A DNA stretch of 41,603 nt from Deltaproteobacteria bacterium (GTDB lineage: Bacteria; Desulfobacterota; Desulfomonilia; UBA1062), in the NCBI GenBank assembly GCA_021372395.1, contig JAJFUP010000075.1:1-41603 (forward strand), given 5' to 3'. Shown in pieces: positions 24,235 through 31,765 of this stretch (the first letter of the stretch is position 1; every line of letters starts with the position of its first letter). The translations under genes were made by a program, and so were the position numbers. The notes under the pieces are model-generated. The model worked only from the letters and a program-made list of their open reading frames with translations, was not told the origin of the DNA and ran no database searches.

Positions 24235-24732
24235 ATGGAATCGTATGCGCGCATGATCAGATCCCTGGTGGGCACACAATGCATCTTCGTGCCAGGGGTG
24301 CGCGCTCTTATCATCAACGATGAGGGAGAGGTCCTGCTCCAACAGCGCTCCGATACCGGGTGCTGGGGTCTCCCCGGAGGGTGCGTGGAGCTCGGGGAAA
24401 CGGCCCTTGAGGCACTCAGGCGGGAGGTGCTCGAGGAGACCGGGCTCACGGTCGTCTCGGCCGAGCCCATGGCGCTATATTCAGGCCCGCAGCAGCGGTT
24501 CACCTACCCGGGTGGCGACGAGGTCCAGTGCTTTGCCGTGGCGTTCATCGTGAGGCAGTGGAAAGGCAGGCCCTGTCCGGACGGGAACGAGGGCACACAG
24601 GTGAGCTTCTGGCCGCGCACACGGCTACCGCATAACCTCGTGCCGGTGCACGTGGAAACCCTCGCAGACCTTGAACGCTACCAGGGGCGGTTTCTCCTCT
24701 CCGGAGGAAACGGGCAGGGTGATGACGAATAA
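24235..24732 (+). CDS. NUDIX hydrolase
   Basis: 165 residues with an intact Nudix box, [18 protein letters not shown] followed by LEETGL, which fits GX5EX7REUXEEXGU. The preceding strand is [26 protein letters not shown]. These enzymes hydrolyse nucleoside diphosphates linked to another group; the substrate cannot be inferred. The gene starts four bases after the relic frame and overlaps the radical SAM gene by 11 bases, so those two are co-translated. Confidence 0.92.
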   Translation: MESYARMIRSLVGTQCIFVPGVRALIINDEGEVLLQQRSDTGCWGLPGGCVELGETALEALRREVLEETGLTVVSAEPMALYSGPQQRFTYPGGDEVQCFAVAFIVRQWKGRPCPDGNEGTQVSFWPRTRLPHNLVPVHVETLADLERYQGRFLLSGGNGQGDDE

Positions 24733-25687
24733 TCCAACCCCGGGCAGCCAAAAGGCGCGACACATCTTCGGGCCGGTCCCGTCCAGGCGGCTCGGCCGTT
24801 CCCTCGGGGTCGACCTGGTCCCGTTCAAGACCTGCACCTATGACTGTATCTACTGCCAGCTCGGCCGTACCGCCAATCTGACCGTGGACCGACAGGAGTG
24901 GTTTCCCCTGGACGAGATCGTTGAAGAGCTCAAAGGCAAGCTGGCATCCCGGCCGGACTGGATCACCCTGAGCGGTTCCGGTGAGCCCACCCTGTACTCG
25001 CGGGTCGGCGAACTCATCGGGCGTATCCGCTCCCTGACGGACATCCCGGTCGCCGTCCTGACCAACGGCTCGCTCCTCTGGCAGGCAGACGTCCGGGAAC
25101 AGCTGCTGGAGGCCCAACTGGTCATCCCCTCCCTGGATGCAGGGGACGGCCGCATGTTCAACGCAGTCAACCGGCCGCACCCCTCCATCTCTTTCGAACT
25201 CATGCGAGACGGTCTTGCCGCCTTCAGGGATCGCTACCACGGCAGGTACTGGCTGGAGGTCTTCATCATGGGCGGTCATACGGCACTTAAGGACGAGGCC
25301 TTGAAGATCGCTGCATGCGCTGACAGGATCAGGACGGACCTGGTGCAGCTGAACACGGTCACCCGGCCCCCTGCCGAAGATTTTGCAGCAGGCGTCGATC
25401 GAACCCTCCTGGAAAAAATCGCCTTACTGTTCACTCCACCGGCCGAGGTCATTGCAGACTTCCGGGGGGTGCACGGCGCCGCAGAGTTCTCTGCGACGAG
25501 GGACATGGTCCTGGACCTGCTCCGCAGACGACCGTGCACCATTGAGGACATTGCCTTTGGCCTCGGCATCCACCGGAACGAGGCGGCAAAATATGTCGAG
25601 TACCTGCTGGGTAGGAGGCTCACCGAACAGGTCCGGATGAAGGGCCGGACCTGTTTTCGGGCCTGCCCCGCACGACAAGGGTCTTAA
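24722..25687 (+). CDS. Radical SAM protein (COG0731-like)
   Basis: 321 residues. The SAM-cluster motif is CTYDCIYC (Cys 38, 42, 45), preceded by [20 protein letters not shown], the signature of the COG0731-type Fe-S oxidoreductases related to wybutosine synthesis. SGSGEPTL is the SAM-contact 'GGEP' equivalent, followed by AVLTNGSLL. The C-terminal ~75 residues look like a winged helix ([20 protein letters not shown], then [19 protein letters not shown]). Substrate unknown. ATG at 24722 gives the family N-terminus. The 3' end has a diverged duplicate at 26681. It converges with the peroxiredoxin gene 12 bases later. Confidence 0.9.
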   Translation: MTNNPTPGSQKARHIFGPVPSRRLGRSLGVDLVPFKTCTYDCIYCQLGRTANLTVDRQEWFPLDEIVEELKGKLASRPDWITLSGSGEPTLYSRVGELIGRIRSLTDIPVAVLTNGSLLWQADVREQLLEAQLVIPSLDAGDGRMFNAVNRPHPSISFELMRDGLAAFRDRYHGRYWLEVFIMGGHTALKDEALKIAACADRIRTDLVQLNTVTRPPAEDFAAGVDRTLLEKIALLFTPPAEVIADFRGVHGAAEFSATRDMVLDLLRRRPCTIEDIAFGLGIHRNEAAKYVEYLLGRRLTEQVRMKGRTCFRACPARQGS

Positions 25688-25699
25688 GGGGGGCCGGCA

Positions 25700-26419
25700 T
25701 CAGTCAAAGGCCATGGAGGTCTTCCAGACCTCCCAGACCTTGCCCACAAGATCAGGACCGGGCTTGAGGGTGATCTTGCCCGGCTTCCAGCCCGACGGCG
25801 TGGCCTCGGTGCCCTTGCTGTCCCGAATGAGCTGGAAGGCCTGGATCTGGCGGAACGTCTCGCCCACGTTCCTTCCCACGGGAGGTGTAAGAACCTCGTA
25901 GCCCTGGATGACCCCGTCAGGGTCGATGAGGAAGCGGCCCCGCATCTCCACCCCGGCATCCGGGTCATAGACGCCGTACACGCTGCCCACCCGGCCGCCG
26001 CCGTCGGAGAGCATGGCGAAGGGCACTCCGCCTGTGACCATCTTGGAGAGCTCATGGTCGTTCCACATCTTGTGCACAAACACACTGTCCACGCTCATGG
26101 ACAGGACCTCCACCCCGAGTTTCTGGAACTCGCCATATTTCTCGGCAACTGCCGAGATCTCGGTGGCTCAGACAAAGGTGAAGTCGCCCGGATAAAAGCA
26201 GAGCACTACCCACTTACCGAGGTAGTCCGAGAGCTTAGCCTGCACGAACTTTCCCTTGAGGTAAGCCGGGGCCGTAAAATCCGGGGCCTTGCCTCCAACC
26301 TTGACCATGACCTTCGCCTCCTTTCGTGGTCCCTCCCCTGCGGGAGGGGCTGTCTGCGGATCTTCTCCCACCGGCCCGCCTGTGGGCCGTGCACAACCTG
26401 CCTTGATTTCCTCAGGCAT
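25700..26419 (-). CDS. Selenocysteine-containing peroxiredoxin
   Basis: 239 residues if the in-frame TGA at 26168-26170 is read as selenocysteine (residue 84). The context is [21 protein letters not shown]; Cys stands at this place in ordinary AhpC/Prx proteins (DFTFVCPTE), so the Sec would be the peroxidatic residue reducing H2O2 and organic peroxides. The rest is intact: [14 protein letters not shown] before, and [34 protein letters not shown] and [11 protein letters not shown] after. No C-terminal VCP resolving Cys is seen, so the recycling partner may be a separate thiol. ATG at 26419 (GGGAGG upstream) gives an N-terminus with [11 protein letters not shown] at 26308 (AAAGGAGG) is a good alternative. 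Confidence 0.9.
26141..26170 (-). promoter_or_regulatory. Bacterial SECIS element with UGA codon
   Basis: In the mRNA, UGA (26170-26168) is followed after 11 bases by CUCGGC-AGUU-GCCGAG (26156-26141), a 6-bp perfect stem with an apical loop containing GU, about 20 bases from the UGA. Position and loop fit SelB-recognised bacterial SECIS hairpins. Confidence 0.75.
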
Positions 26420-26680
26420 GACTTCCCTCCCTTTCGCTCGATTCATTTCAGGCAATCCCCGTCCCCGGGACTTTTCACCCGAAGAACGATCCATGCTTGC
26501 CTATAGGAATTAAGAATAGCATCAATATGCAAGATTGCAAGGGACCCCCACAAGCACATCCCCTGACCTTATATCAAAACATCTCAGCGAGTTGCGGCCA
26601 GATTACAAAGACATTCCCCGCCCTTTCTGACAAATGAGAGGAGTAGTGGGACTTTCGTTTCAAGACATTTAACCACAATT
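26420..26680. other. Upstream region of the peroxiredoxin gene
   Basis: 261 bases between the peroxiredoxin start and the radical SAM relic. It is AT-richer than its surroundings (around 26500-26680) and probably holds the peroxiredoxin promoter, though no clear -35/-10 pair could be fixed. The minus-strand frame is open to an ATG at 26494 without a ribosome site. Confidence 0.4.
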
Positions 26681-26740
26681 GAACAGGTCCGGCTGAAGGG
26701 AAAGACCTGTTTCCGGGCAATGCCAAGGGACCGAAGATAA
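26681..26740 (+). pseudogene. Relic of a radical SAM gene (last 19 codons)
   Basis: Reads EQVRLKGKTCFRAMPRDRR then TAA, against [20 protein letters not shown] at the end of the gene at 24722. About 80% of bases agree over the first 45, with several silent changes. Upstream of 26681 the similarity stops and a stop codon appears in frame. A strong hairpin follows two bases after the TAA, as at the end of a real gene. Confidence 0.65.
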
Positions 26741-26742
26741 GA

Positions 26743-26770
26743 GGGGTGCTGCCGGAACCGGCAGCACCCC
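26743..26770. terminator. Strong hairpin terminator
   Basis: GGGGTGCTGCCGG / CCGGCAGCACCCC is a 13-base perfect inverted repeat around AA. On the plus strand it is followed by TTTGC, on the minus strand by TCTTATCTTC. It lies just beyond the relic stop and 26 bases beyond the thiolase stop, so it can serve both strands. It shares the TGCCGGAACCGGCA core with the hairpin at 4926. Confidence 0.7.
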
Positions 26771-26796
26771 TTTGCGTGCTTCTCGTGGATCCGCTC

Positions 26797-28011
26797 CTAG
26801 TCGCAGAGCTCGAACAGGGCTGCGGCACCCATGCCGCCGCCGATGCACATGGACTCGACGCCGTACTTGACGCCTCTGACCTGCATCTCGTTCATGAGCT
26901 GGGCGCAGAGCTTGGCGCCGGTGCATCCGAGCGGATGGCCGAGCGCAATGGCGCCGCCGTTGACGTTCACGATGCGCTGGTCACTCTCGTGTGAATAGTA
27001 CTTCTCGTCAAAGAGCCCGATCTGCTGGAGGCTGTAGATGGCCTGGGATGCGAACGCCTCGTTGATCTCGAAGATGGCGTTGCCTGCTATATCGAGCGCC
27101 GTTCCGAGGCCCGCGACCTTGAGAAGCTTGGGAATCGCATAGGCAGGGCCTACACCCATCTCGTCGGAGCGGCAGCCGGCGACCACGTAGGCCTTGAACT
27201 TGGCAATGGGCTTCACGCCGAACTTCTTGACCGCCTCGCCGCTCATGATCAATGAACAGGCAGCCCCGTCGGTGGTCTGGGATGAGTTGCCCGCCGTGAC
27301 CGATCCCATGGCCGCGAAGGCCGGACGGAGCTTTGCAAGGCCTTCCATGGTCGTGGGCCTTACGCCGTCGTCGAAATCCTGGATAAAGGTTTCTTTCACG
27401 GTGATGCCGTTCTTCTCTTTGAACCTGACCGCCTCGACCGGGACGATCTCCTTGTACTTTCCGTTTTTCTGGGCTTCGGCCGCCTTGGCCTGTGAGCCGA
27501 ATGCAAATGTGTCCTGCATCTCGCGGGTGATCTTGTAGCGGTTGGCAACGTTCTCTGCCGTCATGCCCATGGATATGTAGGCATCCGGGTATGTCTTTGC
27601 CAGCTCCGGGTGAGGCCTGGGCAGGTTACCGCCCATGGGAACGATGGACATGGACTCGAGCCCGCCGCCGATGGCCACATCGCACATGCCGCCCATGATC
27701 CTCATGGCCTGGAGTGATATGGCTTCTAGGCCGGAGGCGCAGAACCTGTTGACCGTGGCGCCGCAGGTTTCGTCAGGGAACCCGGTCATCTGGGCAATAA
27801 TCCTGCCGATGTTGAGCCCCTGCTCAGCCTCGGGGAAGGCACACCCTATCAATATATCTTCCACGTCCTTCTTCTCAACACCCTTGGCACGCTCCATGAG
27901 CCCGAGGATGGCTGTCTTCAGGAGATCTTCGGGCCTGGTATATGCGAGAGCCCCCCTGCCCCTTCTGCAACCGGGAGTCCTTACTGACTGTACGATATAT
28001 GCTTCTCTCAT
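26797..28011 (-). CDS. fadA: Acetyl-CoA C-acyltransferase (thiolase)
   Basis: 404 residues. Thiolytic cleavage of 3-ketoacyl-CoA to acetyl-CoA and a shortened acyl-CoA, last step of beta-oxidation. Nucleophile Cys91 is in VNRFCASGLEAI; the His of the second active-site loop is in NGGAIALGHPLGCTGAK; the second Cys is in SMCIGGGMGAA close to the C-terminus. NEAFASQ is also intact. AGGAGG precedes the ATG. It lies 34 bases below the FadN-type gene, the same pairing as fadN-fadA in Bacillus, and the last gene of that unit. Confidence 0.94.
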   Translation of the reverse strand: MREAYIVQSVRTPGCRRGRGALAYTRPEDLLKTAILGLMERAKGVEKKDVEDILIGCAFPEAEQGLNIGRIIAQMTGFPDETCGATVNRFCASGLEAISLQAMRIMGGMCDVAIGGGLESMSIVPMGGNLPRPHPELAKTYPDAYISMGMTAENVANRYKITREMQDTFAFGSQAKAAEAQKNGKYKEIVPVEAVRFKEKNGITVKETFIQDFDDGVRPTTMEGLAKLRPAFAAMGSVTAGNSSQTTDGAACSLIMSGEAVKKFGVKPIAKFKAYVVAGCRSDEMGVGPAYAIPKLLKVAGLGTALDIAGNAIFEINEAFASQAIYSLQQIGLFDEKYYSHESDQRIVNVNGGAIALGHPLGCTGAKLCAQLMNEMQVRGVKYGVESMCIGGGMGAAALFELCD

Positions 28012-28045
28012 TGGTTTCCTCCTAGTTCTTTCTCATGTTTTCCGA

Positions 28046-30448
28046 TTACAGGAACAACGGCTTGCCCGTGGCCATGATGTTCTCGGCCATCTTCTGCGTG
28101 TTCTCGGTCTTCCACAGATCGACGAACGCCTCTCTCTCGAGCTTCATGAGGTGCTCTTCGCTGACCAGAGTTCCACAGGGCACGTCGCCGCCCGACATGC
28201 AGACGCAGATCTTCTTGGCGATGAATTCCATGTGCGGGGTGATGTATCCGCCGCCCTTCATGTTGTTCATCTCTGCCCAGACCATACCGTGCGCCTCGCG
28301 TCCGAACACGGGGATCTTTGTCTTCAGCGGAGGGGCATACCCGTCATCCACCATCTTCAGGACTTCCTTCTTGGCCTCGCCAATGAGGTTGTCGCGGTTC
28401 ATGACGATGCGGTCCGAGTCCTTGAGGAACCCGCTCTTGCGTGCCATGGCAGCCGAGTTTGACACCTTGGCCTGGGCCACTGCCATGAAGGCGTTGAGGA
28501 AGAATCCGCCGTAATCGGTGACCTTTGCCGCATCGGGCTTGGACATGATGAAGTTTCTCCAGAGGTTGATCATGCCGCAGCCACCCGGGACCAGACCTGC
28601 GCCGATCTCCACCAGACCCATGAACAGGTCGGCATGCGCCACGATCCTGTCTGCAGTCAGACACATCTCGCAGCCGCCGCCCAGGGTGAGCCCGTAGGGT
28701 GCTGCAACGGCCGGGAAGTTTGCATACCGTACGCCCATGATGCCTTCATGGACGGTCTTTATGAACGAGTCGATCTCGTCGAACTTCCCCGCCTTGGCAA
28801 GTCCCAGCATGAAGGCCAGGTCTCCGCCTGCGGAGAAGGCGCCCGGCATGCCGCCCGCCTGGTTGCCGATGACCATGCCGACGCCGTTCTGACTGACGTA
28901 CTCGCCTGCCTTGGCCATGAAGTCCACCATGTCCTTGTTGATGGCGTTCATCTTGGAGTGGAACTCGAGGCAGTATACGCCGTCTCCGATGTCGACCAGC
29001 GAGCAGGAAGGCGTGGACAGGGCGACTTTGTTCTCGGCCTTGAAATTGGCGATGACCAGGGCCTTGGGGCTCGTCTTTACCGGCTTATAGCTCTCGGAGG
29101 CGAAGTCATAGAATGATTTCTGGCCCTTCTCGACCTTGTAGAAGGAAGTGGCGCCCTTGGCCAGCATCTTCTTGACGTTCTCCGGGACCTTGAGGCCTTC
29201 CTTCGCCATCTTTTCCACGGATTCCTTCACGCCCACGGCATCCCAGGACTCGAAGGGACCGAACTCGAAGTTGTAGCCCCACTTCATGGCGTTGTCGATC
29301 TCGACCACCGTGTCGGAGATCTCGGGGATGCGGTTGGCTGCGTAGATGAACGAGGCTGCTAAGACCTTCCAGGCGAACTTGGCGGCCTTGTCGTCGCCGG
29401 CGAGTACGACTTTGAGTTTCTCGGGAAGGGTCTTTGCCTTCTTCGCGGCATCGATGCAGGGGAAGCTGACCTTGTCGAAGGTCTCGTATTCGCCAGTGGC
29501 GGGGTTGATGACCTTCTTGATCTTCTTCCAATCGATGATTTCTTTCTTGTAGAAGCCGGCCTTGGTCTTGTTGCCGAGCAGCTTCTTGTCGATCATGGCC
29601 TGGAGGAAGTCGGGGAGCTTGAACACATCCCTCTCCTCGTCATCTGCGCACAGATCGTAGGTGTTCTTCATAACGTGGGTCATGGTGTCCAGACCGACCA
29701 GGTCGCTGGTGGCGAAGATGGCGGTCTTGGGGCGGCCGAGGGGAGCGCCGAAGATGGCGTCGACCTCGGGGATGGTGAGCCCGTCCTCGAGCATGGCCTT
29801 CATGGTTGCGCCGATGCCGTGGATGCCGATGCGGTTGCCGATGAAGTTCGGCGTGTCCTTTGCCCAGACGATGCCTTTTCCGAGTCTGTTCTCTCCGAAC
29901 TCAGCCACGAAGTCCAGGACCTCTTTCTTGGTGGCCTCCCCGGGGATGATCTCCAGAAGGTGCATGTAGCGGACCGGGTTGAAGAAGTGCGTGCCCAGGA
30001 AGTGCTCCTTGAAGCCCGCGCTCAAGCCTTCGGACATGGCCTTGAGCGGGATGCCGGAGGTATTGGAGGATATGATGGCGTCCGGCTTGCGGACCTTGTC
30101 GATGCGGGCGAACAGCTGCTGCTTGATCTTGAGGTTCTCGACGACCACCTCGATGATCCAGTCGCACTCGGCCAGCTTGTCGAAATCGTCTTCCAGGTTG
30201 CCGGTGGAGATGCGCATGGCATCGTCCTTGCTGTAGAACAACGGCGGTTTCGCCTTGATGGCGCCTTCCAGCCCCATAGTGACGATCCGGTTCCTGGCCT
30301 TCTTGTCCTGCTTCTCTTCATCCTTCAGGTCGAACGGAACGATGTCGAGCAGGAGCATTTCCACGCCTGCAGCGGCGAGGAGCGCAGCAATGCCACCCCC
30401 CATGATTCCAGACCCGATAACCGCGGCCTTATTGATTCTCCTGACCAT
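28046..30448 (-). CDS. fadN: 3-hydroxyacyl-CoA dehydrogenase / enoyl-CoA hydratase fusion (FadN type)
   Basis: 800 residues with the dehydrogenase first and the hydratase last, the reverse of E. coli FadB and the same as FadN. Rossmann motif GSGIMGGGIAALLAAAG at residues ~11-27, SNTSGIPLKAM and GTHFFNPVRYMHLLEI, then the helical 3HCDH domain (DTPNFIGNRIG). The crotonase domain occupies about residues 480-700: GAFSAGGDLAFML, the first catalytic Glu in GLTLGGGCEMCL, and the second in GLVEIGAGLVPGGCG. It carries out hydration and oxidation on one chain. GAGGAGGG precedes the ATG; a FadR-like palindrome lies 56 bases upstream. Confidence 0.94.
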   Translation of the reverse strand: MVRRINKAAVIGSGIMGGGIAALLAAAGVEMLLLDIVPFDLKDEEKQDKKARNRIVTMGLEGAIKAKPPLFYSKDDAMRISTGNLEDDFDKLAECDWIIEVVVENLKIKQQLFARIDKVRKPDAIISSNTSGIPLKAMSEGLSAGFKEHFLGTHFFNPVRYMHLLEIIPGEATKKEVLDFVAEFGENRLGKGIVWAKDTPNFIGNRIGIHGIGATMKAMLEDGLTIPEVDAIFGAPLGRPKTAIFATSDLVGLDTMTHVMKNTYDLCADDEERDVFKLPDFLQAMIDKKLLGNKTKAGFYKKEIIDWKKIKKVINPATGEYETFDKVSFPCIDAAKKAKTLPEKLKVVLAGDDKAAKFAWKVLAASFIYAANRIPEISDTVVEIDNAMKWGYNFEFGPFESWDAVGVKESVEKMAKEGLKVPENVKKMLAKGATSFYKVEKGQKSFYDFASESYKPVKTSPKALVIANFKAENKVALSTPSCSLVDIGDGVYCLEFHSKMNAINKDMVDFMAKAGEYVSQNGVGMVIGNQAGGMPGAFSAGGDLAFMLGLAKAGKFDEIDSFIKTVHEGIMGVRYANFPAVAAPYGLTLGGGCEMCLTADRIVAHADLFMGLVEIGAGLVPGGCGMINLWRNFIMSKPDAAKVTDYGGFFLNAFMAVAQAKVSNSAAMARKSGFLKDSDRIVMNRDNLIGEAKKEVLKMVDDGYAPPLKTKIPVFGREAHGMVWAEMNNMKGGGYITPHMEFIAKKICVCMSGGDVPCGTLVSEEHLMKLEREAFVDLWKTENTQKMAENIMATGKPLFL

Positions 30449-30832
30449 TATACCCTCCTCTGTTTTGTTTGTTGGTTAATTCGTTTTTCGAACAAGTGAA
30501 ATGTGAATCAACATTCAATCTACACGCGAAAAGGGATTTAGTCAACAGAACTGATACGATTGCACTCAGATTTATCAGGTATTAAGAGATACTCCATGAT
30601 CCCGTTGCCACCAGCCTGCAATCGGGGCTGCGCCGGCTGCACAAAGCCTTGCACCGGGCGCTTACCCTGAGGCAGGTATGCGACAATGCTTTTAGAATCA
30701 GTGTCCTTGTGGTGGGTATCCGTCACGCCCCGTATCCACGAGGGTCAGACCCGATACTTTGGGCAGAAGGCAAAACCGGAAAGATAGCGGACAATGAGGA
30801 GGCATAGCTTGGAGGTGCAAATATGCCCGTGG
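30449..30832. other. Upstream region of the fadN-fadA unit
   Basis: 384 bases. The part next to fadN is AT-rich and holds the candidate operator at 30504-30517 and presumably the promoter. The rest (about 30545-30832) shows no gene I can support; a short Cys-rich plus-strand frame and a 62-codon minus-strand frame both lack ribosome sites. Confidence 0.45.
30504..30517. promoter_or_regulatory. Candidate fatty-acid repressor operator
   Basis: TGAATCAACATTCA is a palindrome with perfect TGAAT / ATTCA arms and a 4-base spacer, in an AT-rich stretch 56 bases before fadN. The arms equal the outer halves of the Bacillus FadR box (TGAAT...ATTCA), although the spacing is shorter. Confidence 0.4.
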
Positions 30833-30982
30833 CTAATCCGGGTCGGGGGAAACGGGTTTCTGCCTGGACAGGAAGGCGGTGATCCCGTGGATGCATTCCC
30901 CGCTTGCAACGAGCGAGACCGCCTCTTCGGTCTCCAGCTCCAAGGCCTCGGCGCAGGTCATGACGTGAGTGCTCCTGATCAC
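30833..30982 (-). pseudogene. Relic of an enoyl-CoA hydratase C-terminus
   Basis: The minus strand encodes VMTCAEALELETEEAVSLVA then SGECIHGITAFLSRQKPV before a TAG. This is the usual end of a crotonase (AxxLExExxxxLxxSxDxxEGIxAFLEKRKP), with Lys/Glu changes. Nothing of the catalytic core is present upstream, where the nitroreductase gene ends 24 bases away. It is taken as a remnant of a deleted hydratase gene in this fatty-acid locus. Confidence 0.55.
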
Positions 30983-31005
30983 CCTCCCGCCTACGCCCGA
31001 TACCC

Positions 31006-31560
31006 TTAGAAGGGCTTCCCGAAGGTATCGAGGTGTACGAAATCTTTCAGCTCCTTGCGGGGTGGCCCCTGGCTGCCTTTCACTGCGGGCTTGCCGACGG
31101 GGAGGACTGCCACCACCTCGAATCCATCTGCCAGGCCGATGATCTTCTTGCAGGCGTCGTGGTCCATGAGCCCGACAACCACGGTCCCCAGCCCCAACTC
31201 GTGCGCCTTGAGACAGAGGTTCTGGACGGCGATGCCAAGATCGAACATGAACCAGTTCGGGAATTTGGTCACGTCATGGCCGCCGTAGCAGCCGGAAATG
31301 CCGGTCTTCGCACACGCCACGATGAGGGCCGAGGATGCGAGAGAGCCCTTGGTTGCGGGGTTCTTGTCCACGTAGGTGCCGGTTACCTGCTCGATGAGGC
31401 CCTTGTCGCGCACCACCACAAACTCCCACACCTGGGTGTTGGCCCAGGAGGGGGCCCACCTGGCGGCCTCGAGAATCTGCCTGATCTCGGCGTCCGTGAC
31501 GACGTAGTCGGTGAACTTTCGTACGCTCCTGCGGCCAAGGATTGCATCATTGAGCTCCAT
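31006..31560 (-). CDS. Nitroreductase-family flavoprotein
   Basis: 184 residues. FMN-binding start ILGRRSVRKFTDYVV, then ILEAARWAPSWANTQVWEFVVV and the conserved late segment HELGLGTVVVGLMDHD. These enzymes pass electrons from NAD(P)H to quinones, nitro-compounds or other acceptors; small anaerobe members often have unknown roles. AGGAGG precedes the ATG at 31560. The gene is separated from the acyl-CoA dehydrogenase by a terminator, so it probably has its own promoter. Association with beta-oxidation genes might mean an electron-transfer role, but this rests on position only. Confidence 0.9.
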   Translation of the reverse strand: MELNDAILGRRSVRKFTDYVVTDAEIRQILEAARWAPSWANTQVWEFVVVRDKGLIEQVTGTYVDKNPATKGSLASSALIVACAKTGISGCYGGHDVTKFPNWFMFDLGIAVQNLCLKAHELGLGTVVVGLMDHDACKKIIGLADGFEVVAVLPVGKPAVKGSQGPPRKELKDFVHLDTFGKPF

Positions 31561-31690
31561 AACGACCTCCTCTCTTCAGGGGTGAACCTCGGGAACAGGG
31601 AAACAATACTCTTGTTGACGATGAAAAGCCACTTTTCACCATGCTATTACGTCAAAAAGGGGAGGGGCTGATGAAGAAAAAGCAGTGCGG

Positions 31691-31733
31691 AGAAAAATGA
31701 AACCGGCCGCAGCATGCATGGCTGCGGCCGGTT
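31691..31733 (-). terminator. Rho-independent terminator of the acyl-CoA dehydrogenase gene
   Basis: AACCGGCCGCAGC (31701-31713) and GCTGCGGCCGGTT (31721-31733) form a perfect 13-bp stem with a 7-base loop. On the minus strand it is followed at once by TCATTTTTCTCC, giving a U-run. It lies 33 bases beyond the dehydrogenase stop. Confidence 0.85.
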
Positions 31734-31765
31734 GAGGTGGCAACGGTGTGTTTGCGGGGGAGTCT

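Noticed and set aside
26114-26170. TGA in the peroxiredoxin gene as a nonsense mutation or frameshift
   Set aside because: Both sides are in the same frame and intact, the TGA sits exactly at the peroxidatic Cys position, and a SECIS-like hairpin follows.
30538-30726. 62-codon minus-strand frame and a short Cys-rich plus-strand frame (CNRGCAGCTKPC, about 30595-30670)
   Set aside because: No ribosome binding site, no recognised family, and they overlap each other. The Cys-rich one might be looked at again, but cannot be supported.
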